NCBI GenBank assembly: GCA_029204225.1
Contig: CM055112.1
Span: 27,085,321-27,149,320 of the forward strand
From: Diphasiastrum complanatum
Lineage: Eukaryota > Streptophyta > Lycopodiopsida > Lycopodiales > Lycopodiaceae
Length of the DNA: 64,000 bases
Direction of reading: 5' to 3'
Shown: positions 56,885 to 64,000 of the stretch, piece after piece
Layout: each line of letters starts with the position of its first letter
Position numbering within the stretch: position 1 is the first letter of the stretch
Position numbers and translations under genes: made by a program
The notes under the pieces: model-generated
Databases searched by the model: none
What the model was told of the DNA's origin: nothing
What the model saw: only the letters and a program-made list of their open reading frames with translations

Positions 56885-58157
56885 AGGTAATTGAAAATGT
56901 GTTGTATGTTCATGGCCTTCAGAAGAGTCTTTTATCTTTTGGTACAATGACAAATCATAAGTTGAAGGTGGAGTTCAATGACAAGAAATGCCAGATCAAG
57001 ATGTGAAACGGGGTTTCAAGGTGATTGCTGATGGCTTTAGGGATAAAACTTGTGGTTTGTACAAGTTAAATGTTGTTGTTACGAAGTACAATGTGTTAGC
57101 ATCCACATCTATATCACAAAGTGATTTATGGCATAGAGGTATGGGGCATTTGAATTTCAAAAGCTTGAGGCTACTTCGTAAGCTCGAGATGGTAACAGGC
57201 CTACCTAGTTTGGATGATAAGGAAGAGTCCATTTGCAAGGAGTGCGTGCTAGGAAAGTTACACAAGAAGAAGTTCAACAAAGAAGGAGCAACAAGGGCAA
57301 AACGAGTGCTTGAGTTGATACACTCTGACCTACGTGGGCCAATGAAGGTAATGTCTATTGGTAAAGCATTTTATTTGCTAACCTTCATTGATGATTACTC
57401 ACGGAAGACCTGGATCTACACCGTTAAGCAAAAGTCTGACACATTTGGATGCTTCAAAAGCTTCAAAGCATTGGTTGAAAATCAGTCAGGTGCTAAGATC
57501 AAGGTACTCAGGGCAGATCGTGGTGGTGAGTATCGTTCCACATATTTTATTGACTTTTGTAAGGAACATGGCATTAAACAGGAGTTTGCACAAGCTGATA
57601 CACCTCAACAAAACGGGGTAGCTGAAAGAAAGAATCGTACCATTGTCGAAGCAGCTAGGGCAATGATGACACACATGGGAGTTACTGATTCTTTATGGGG
57701 AGAAGCTGTCAAAATTGTTGTGTTCTTACAAAATAGAAGCCCTACAGTTGCAGTACATAATCGCACACCCGAGGAGGCATTCACTGGTAAGAAGCCTAAG
57801 ATGGATGGGTTGCGAGTATTTGGATGCCGAGTGTATGTTCACATACCTAAGAGCGAGAGAGCCAAAATGCAGGTAAAGGCCTTGAAGTGCATTTTTACAG
57901 GATATGATGAACAAACCAAGGAATATAAATGTTATGATCCAGAGGGGCTACGTGTGCACATAAGCCGTGATGTCTTATTTGATGAAATCCATAGATTTGG
58001 GGACGAAGAAAAGAATAATGATGAGCTATGTAGGCTTCTCAAAGAGGATGAAGTAGTTCCACCACCACAGGAAGATCTTCATGATGATGATGAGGGACAT
58101 GGTACTCCTCCTACCATAGAGACGAGATGGAGAGTGAGAAACAAATCTATTGGATAG
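56885..58157 (+). pseudogene. Element L integrase
   Basis: VIENVLYVHGLQKSLLSFGT (56890), then the frame at 56988: DLWHRGMGHLNFKSLRLLRK and CKECVLGKLHKKKF (HHCC), LIHSDLRGPMKVMS (first Asp), KVLRADRGGEYRSTYFIDFC (second Asp), PQQNGVAERKNRTIVEAARA (Glu), GKKPKMDGLRVFGCRVYVHI, CYDPEGLRVHISRDVLFDE. The catalytic triad is complete. A TAG near 58156 separates it from RT. Confidence 0.9.
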
Positions 58158-59643
58158 GAAAACATTGAGGTAGCAGCTGATAAAAGGAAGGAGCAAGATG
58201 CACCATGGGATTCCTATTCACCTCGTAGCGGATCACCTCAATGTAAGTTACCCAAATGGTATACTAAACTCATGAGTGACAAGGAAGGGAAAATTGCCGA
58301 GCCTAGCAAGGAGGGAGAGTTGCGGCATTCCACACGAGAGAGGAAGGAACCTGACAAGTTTCAGGTAAATCTTGCACTTATGAGTGACATTATTTCATCT
58401 ACTGAACCCCCTTGCTTTGAGGAGACCAGAAATCAAGAAATATGGCAAAAAGCAATGCAGGAGGAGATTGATTCCATCAAACACCATGACACATGGGAGA
58501 TAGTGGATCTTCCAAAGGGCAAAAGACCCATTGGCAACAAATGGGTATACAGGACAAAGTACAATGCCGATGGAACTATTGCAAAACACAAAGCAAGGCT
58601 TGTAGTGAAGGGCTATGCGCAAAGTAAAGGCATTGACTATGAAGAGACCTTCGCTCCTGTGCCCAAGTGGAATACACTTCGCATGGTGATTGCTTTGGCG
58701 ACACTGTTTGGATGGAATCTACATCAGATGGATGTAAAGTCCGCATTTCTGAATGGTAAACTTGAAAAAGAAGTGTACATGAAGCAACCTAGTGGCTTTG
58801 TGACACATGGCATGGAAGACAAAGTTTGCAAACTGAAGAAAGCCTTGTACGGATTGAAACAAGCACCATGTGCTTGGTATAGCCACTTTGATAAGCATCT
58901 CCTTTCTAGAGGTTTGATACACACTTCTTCAAATTTCAATCTTTACTACTTTGCTCGTGACTCTAGTATCACACTGATTGTGCTGTACGTAGACGACCTC
59001 ATAATCATAGGAAATGATGATGAGTTGATTAGTGCAATCAAGAAAGATTTATCTTCTAGTTTTGATATGACTGATCTTGGCTTGATGCACTACTGTTTGG
59101 GAGTGGAAGTATGGCAAGGTTGCAATAGCATCGCACTAACACAAACAAAGTACGTGAATGAAATTTTGCAGTGGTTCAAAATGTGCGACAACAAGCCAGT
59201 ATCCACACCTGTGGAGGTTGGTAAGAAACTATCTAATCAGGATGAGAGTGTACTAGTTGATGCCACTTTATTTCGTCAATTAGTTGGTTCGCTGATTTAT
59301 CTCACAACTACTCGTCCTGACATAAGTTATGTTGTAAGCGTTGTAAGTCAATTTATGGCTACTCCTAGAGAGATTCATTGGAAAGCAGCGAAAAGAATTC
59401 TTTGTTATGTGAAGGGCACGATAGCCCATGGATTCTTATATGAGAGGCAGCATACTTTACCAGTTTTACAGGGCTTTGTTGATTCAAATTGGGCAGGCTG
59501 TATTGATGACAAGAGATCTACCACAGGTTATATATTTCATGTTGGTAATGGTGTATTTTCTTGGTCAAGCAAGAAACAAGACACAGTTGCTCTTTCTACT
59601 ACAGAAGCAGAATACAAAGCACTATGTTCAGCTACGCAGGAAG
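58158..59643 (+). pseudogene. Element L reverse transcriptase and RNase H, cut before the end
   Basis: The frame from 58272 reads RHSTRERKEPDKFQVNLALM and IGNKWVYRTKYNADGTIAKH. RT has HQMDVKSAFLNGKLEKEVYM, KKALYGLKQAPCAWYSHFD and catalytic VLYVDDLIIIGN (about 58985). RNase H has FVDSNWAGCIDDKRSTTGYI and TVALSTTEAEYKALCSATQE. At 59643, within RNase H, the sequence changes to element M in opposite orientation. RT itself is intact over more than 450 codons, so decay is recent. Confidence 0.92.
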
Positions 59644-60893
59644 CAGTATGCACACCTGTGCATTCAAGCATGTTGAAGTCTTCAATAATCTTTTGAGTGT
59701 ACTTTTGTTGGTGAAGATACAACTTACCACCTTCAAAGTCTCTCACGATCTACAGGCCTAGATAGATTTTAGGTTCGTCAGCGATCTCAAATATTTTAGA
59801 AATGTCTCTTTTGACATCTAAAATTAACTTATCTCTTCTTGAGAAGATACGTGATTATTTCATTTTGGACATGTTTGATATAGACATTTGATTCAGCAAA
59901 TAGAGGTTTGAAGCCTATGGAATGTAGTGCTTCGTCCTTCTTTCTATACCATTGTCTCACTGTCTGTTTGAGACCGTAAATGCTTTTATTCATGTAACAT
60001 CCGTATTTAGGATATTCTTGGCTTACAAAACCAAGTGGTTGGTCCATGAATAAGTCTTCTTCCAATTCTGCGTGCAGGAAAGCAGTTTTCTCATCCACAA
60101 TATGGATTTTCAAATCATGAGCCAATACATGCGCGAATAACAAGCGAATTGATGTATGTTTGACTACTGGTGAGAAAGAATCAGTGTAGTCAATCCCATA
60201 CTTCTGTGAAAATCCTTTAGCAACCAACCTTGCCTTGTATCTGATGTTTTCACCATCAGGACCTGTTTTGATTTCATAGATCCACTTGCACTTGACTGGT
60301 TTTCTGCCATCAGGTGTAGGTGTGAGTGTCCATACATTGTTCTTGTACATGGATGACATTTCGTCCTCCATTGCCTGAATCCAACGATCTTTATTTGGTC
60401 CATCTATAGCCTTCTTGAATATTTGAGGTTCGTCAGAGAATCCACAAAATTCGATGGCTGTATTAAAAACATCTTGACCATTCCTTTTTGGTGGTTTTCT
60501 TGTTTGTATGATCTTCTCATAGGTGGTTTCGAGTTCGCTTCTACAAGTTTCGAGTTCAATTCTGATTCGAGCTTTTCTACTGGAATTCGAACTGGCGATT
60601 CGAGTCTGTCAGGTATTCAATCTTGACCTCCCTCTAGATCTAGTTTCATCTTCTGTTTGTTTTTCTTCTGTCGTCGTTGGTAGCTCATAATAATTTTTGA
60701 GAATTTCATAGTCGACTAAATCGTTGTCTGCTATGTATTTCGTCTCATCAAATTTAACATCTCGAACAGCTTGTATCTTGCCAATTTCGGGTACATAAAC
60801 ACGATAGTATGATGAATGTAATTCGAATCCTACCAGAAAACCTTGTTCTGTCTTTTCGTTGAGTTTCTTTCTCAACTTATCTGATATGTGCAT
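59644..60893 (-). pseudogene. Element M: linker and reverse transcriptase (F-like)
   Basis: Minus strand: linker EIGKIQAVRDVKFDETKYIA (60893-60609), a frame break, then MEDEMSSMYKNNVWTLTPTP, VKCKWIYEIKTGPDGENIRY, KARLVAKGFSQKYGIDYTDS, DEKTAFLHAELEEDLFMDQP and NKSIYGLKQTVRQWYRKKDE. After another break, RDFEGGKLYLHQQKYTQKII ends at about 59644. The YVDD region is lost in the frameshifted stretch near 59825. Same subfamily as F but clearly diverged. Confidence 0.85.
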
Positions 60894-62060
60894 ATATACT
60901 GCACATCCAAAAGTTCAAACATGTGCAAGATTTGGCTTTGACTTTTACCATATCTCATGAGGAGTTTTATCTGGTATTCGAGATTTCAGAATACGATTCT
61001 GATGATAATTTGATGTAGCCACTGATTTTGCCACAACTATTTTGGTGCTTTCGCATGAGCCATCATACACCTTGCATCTTTCATCAGTGTACAATTATTT
61101 CATTCAGCTATTCCATTGTGCTGAGGTTTGTAAGATGCAGTCTTTGTGTGCATAATACCTCGATCAGTACAGTAAGCTTTAAATTCATTGGCAATGTACT
61201 CACTCCATGATCTGTGTGAATTTGCTTCAGCTTATTGTCTATCTACTTCTCAGCCCAATTCATATACTCAACGAATTTCTCGAAAGCTTCAGATTTGGTA
61301 TGAATAAAGTATACTACAACGAACTTGTTGAAGTCATCAATAAACGTAATGAAGTACTTTGCATCACCCAACGACAATACTTTGAATGGTCCACAAATAT
61401 CTGACTGCACAATTTCAAGTACCTTAGTTGCTTTATAAACATCCTTACTGAAAGGTGTTCTAGTCATCTTGTCTTTAAGACAGAATTCGCAGGTAGTTCG
61501 AATATCTCCTCTTTGATTTCGACTCCTTGAATTCTGACTTTTATTGGCTTGGTACAAGGCTTCCATGTTCATGTGACATAGCCTTTTGTGCCACAATACA
61601 TCTGTTAATTCCTGAGTTTGATTGACTTGTCCGATTCTTGTTCGAATGTTCAGATAATACAAATTTCCTTCTCTGTTGTCTTTAGCAACCAGGTTATCAC
61701 AATATTCCTCAAACAGTTTACAAGAGTTCTTTGTGAAGGTTACTGACATGCCTGTATCGACTATCTTAGCTACAGATAGAAGATCTTTATCAAGAGTAGG
61801 GACATAGAGAACTTCCTGCAGTTTCTTGTCTCCCTGATTCGTGTCTAGCCATAATACACCAGTTCCATCAACCACGTATTTAGAACCATCTCCAAGTATA
61901 ATGAATCTCGAATCGTTCGTCTTCTTGTACTCAGACAAAATTTGTTTCGAGAAAACAAAACGTGAGGTGGCTCTCGAATCAAGTACTACTTCTCGAATTG
62001 AATTAGATGAACAACATAGATCAGTGTTAACACAAGCTGCTGAATTCCTTGTTGCCCTTG
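60894..62060 (-). pseudogene. Element M: protease and integrase (F-like)
   Basis: Minus strand from about 62050: [20 protein letters not shown] (protease site DSR), FIILGDGSKYVVDGTGVLWL, KDLLSVAKIVDTGMSV, LWHKRLCHMNMEALYQANKS, CEFCLKDKMTRTPFSKDVYK, EIVQSDICGPFKVLSLGDAK (first Asp) and FITFIDDFNKFVVVYFIHTK to 61243. The rest of the integrase (60894-61240) is frameshifted. Upstream, at 62071, an AG microsatellite replaces gag. Confidence 0.85.
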
Positions 62061-62065
62061 TTGGA

Positions 62066-62195
<130 letters not shown>

Positions 62196-63299
62196 AATGT
62201 AGGACTAGCACGAACGAGAAACGAACTCGAACAGGAAACGAACGAGAAACAAACTCGAACAGAATATGTTCATGCGCAGCGGAATGAGTTATACGACTCT
62301 CTCTTTAAGCATGACTACACCTATCAGAATGACAGGACTTTAGTGATAGAAATCATGGCCATTCTAGATTACGTAGCCAAACATTAATAGATGAAGCGTC
62401 AGGTGAATAATTTGTCGCGAATAGCAAGACAAATTATATGTCGCGAATGATTTGTGAAGAGCTAGACTATGCTCGACTGATAATTAGTCGCGAATAATTC
62501 GCGAAAGACAAGACTGAATGTTAGTCGTCTATTACCAAAAAGAACAACTAGAAAGATCAGACAGAATGAAGAGTAAGCATGACAATATTAACACATATCT
62601 GAACACAGAACAATAAATTGTATCAGATTAAGCATATTATGTATACATGTTAATAATGCGGTAGAACACAACACAATAGCGGACAAAGCCGCGTGCCCTA
62701 CAAAGCTTATTTCAATCTACAATAAGGAATAAAACATCTTCTCTTGAATCAATCTATCTTTCTTGTCAGCCCCTGACTGAAAAATAGCCTATCCCTCTCG
62801 CAACTTAACTTTATGTCTTATTCACAAATGGTATTCAGTATATATATACATAATGTTACAGGTGTGCAGCTGTAGAAAGTACAGAGTGGATGTGTTGTCT
62901 ATAGGCGATCATGGGTGGCCGCAATCGTTGTCCAATCTGTTAGCGCAACTGCATGGGGTGAGCATGAAAAGAGTGCGATGTCAGTCAGTGCTAAAGTGCC
63001 CGTTGGTGATGACAATGCAAAAAGTACGTCACTCTTACGAGTAGACTTGGGATTAGATTTATAGAGAGCCTTTGTTTTTAGGGCACCTTTAGCATTTTGT
63101 AAGATAGTGTCCACCTTTCGCCTATCATCAGAACATAATGTCTCGATTCATTCACCTTTTCTTCATCTGTGCAAATTTGCGTGTAAATATGCAGACTGCA
63201 TGACAACGTTAGTAAATAGAGACTGTATCCCGGCTATACAAGATTTGCTAGGTATCAGATTAATATAGCTTGTAGGTGCTATCAGACGAAGTACATCCA
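62196..63299. other. Unassigned; probable LTR or leader of an F/M-type element
   Basis: Near 62200-62250 the sequence has overlapping ACGAGAAAC / CTCGAACAG repeats. 62410-62515 has several TCGCGAA motifs like the F LTR region (39150, 40005), so it may be old F/M-family LTR. No gene was seen. Confidence 0.4.
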
Positions 63300-64000
63300 A
63301 TCAGGATGGTCTTGAGACCATTTCTTCCTTGTGTCTTCTAGGATCTGCGCATAGGCAATGCACCCAAACACTCTCAGGTTCTTCAAAGAAGGCTTAGAGC
63401 CTGTCCACACCTCATGGGGTGTCTTGTCGGAGAGGGCCTTGGTCTGTCCTGGACGTAAGCTGCAGTGGAGACAGTTTCAGCACAGAATCTCTTGGGCAAC
63501 GATGCGTGCGATAGCATACACTTGGCAGATTTGATCAGAGTATGGTTCTTCCTCTCAACTAAGCCATTAGACTGAGGACTGTAAGGAGTGATAAATTGAT
63601 GTTCAATGTCTTGGCTTTGGCAATACTCCTTAAACTCGACAGAGATGTATTCTCCACCGTTGTCTGACCTTAGGGCCTTGATCGTCCTTCCAGTCTCCTT
63701 TCATGCACGCTCCTTGAAGATTCTGAAGCAGTTAAAGGCTTCTGATTTCTTCTTTATAAAATGCACCATAGTCCTTCTAGAGAATTCGTCAATAAAGGTT
63801 ATAAAATACTTGGCATCCTTGAGTGAGGGATTTTTCATCACAAATATTTGAATGTACAACATCTAGCAATCGTCTAGCAACATGCTGATGGCCTGACTTA
63901 AATGGTTTCCTAGTTTGTTTACCAACTAGACAGTCTTGACAGACAGGTAACTCGACTTTTTTGCGATGATAGTCGAGATCAAGAACAATAGATTGTCTAG
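63300..64000 (-). pseudogene. Element N: copia integrase, runs off the window edge
   Basis: The minus strand, with frame changes, reads LPVCQDCLVGKQTRKPFKSG (CC pair), DVVHSNICDEKSL (Asn in place of the first catalytic Asp), DAKYFITFIDEFSRRTMVHF, IKALRSDNGGEYISVEFKEY (second Asp), PYSPQSNGLVERKNHTLIKS (Glu), KTPHEVWTGSKPSLKNLRVF and GCIAYAQILEDTR. A separate subfamily from F and M, closest to the scraps at 27489 and 36390. Confidence 0.75.

Overview
This window looks like AT-rich plant nuclear DNA made almost entirely of Ty1/copia-type LTR retrotransposons. Many use the plant tRNA-iMet primer site (TGGTATCAGAGC). There is also one Ty3/gypsy remnant, very long (CT)n microsatellites, and remains of two or three unusual gene families. 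I saw no rRNA, tRNA, CRISPR array, plastid gene or bacterial-style operon. A land plant is well supported. A non-seed plant (fern, lycophyte or bryophyte) is only a weak guess, from the DUF7869-type gene and the ParB-like/FCP1-like gene.

Layout. 1-430: tail of repeated unknown gene family X. 816-1990: Ty3/gypsy integrase remnant. 2.4-4.5 kb: dispersed repeat cut by a solo LTR with a perfect 5-bp target-site duplication (TSD). 5.1-6.8 kb: candidate small secreted-protein gene with a duplicated promoter and (CT)n arrays in its 5' UTR and intron. 8.0-9.7 kb: copia remnant G. 9.75-11.7 kb: degenerate repeats. 12.05-14.3 kb: non-autonomous element H. 14.3-16.2 kb: chimeric copia E::F, copy 1. 16.2-25.9 kb: a decayed ParB-like / DNA-methyltransferase-like / FCP1-like gene, split by element A (16709-22866). 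A has a complete 1322-codon gag-pol, LTRs that look identical, and a perfect TSD. 26.3-28.1 kb: mosaic of short scraps. 28.1-35.5 kb: DUF7869-type gene split by element B (28986-34541). B is a young non-autonomous element with one 1046-codon ORF: gag followed by about 750 codons with no recognisable pol. 36.4-38.6 kb: family X and copia P. 38.65-44.85 kb: chimeric E::F copy 2, containing a 1.9-kb internal inversion. 45.2-47.1 kb: the longest family X copy. 47.1-49.65 kb: copia I. 49.65-52.4 kb: second copy of the secreted-protein locus, with another solo-LTR-like insertion. 52.5-54.25 kb: large inverted repeat around LTR J. 54.25-59.64 kb: nearly complete but broken copia L. 59.64-62.06 kb: copia M joined tail to tail with L. 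63.3-64 kb: copia N integrase.

How it fits together. This is a nested, repeatedly rearranged retrotransposon graveyard containing at least one element (A) that may still be autonomous and one (B) that could be mobilised in trans. The CACACGTGTG palindrome recurs in LTRs of several subfamilies and is a possible shared regulatory signal. The most unusual non-retroelement content is the ParB/MTase/FCP1-like gene, family X, and the conserved non-pol ORF of elements B, H and P.
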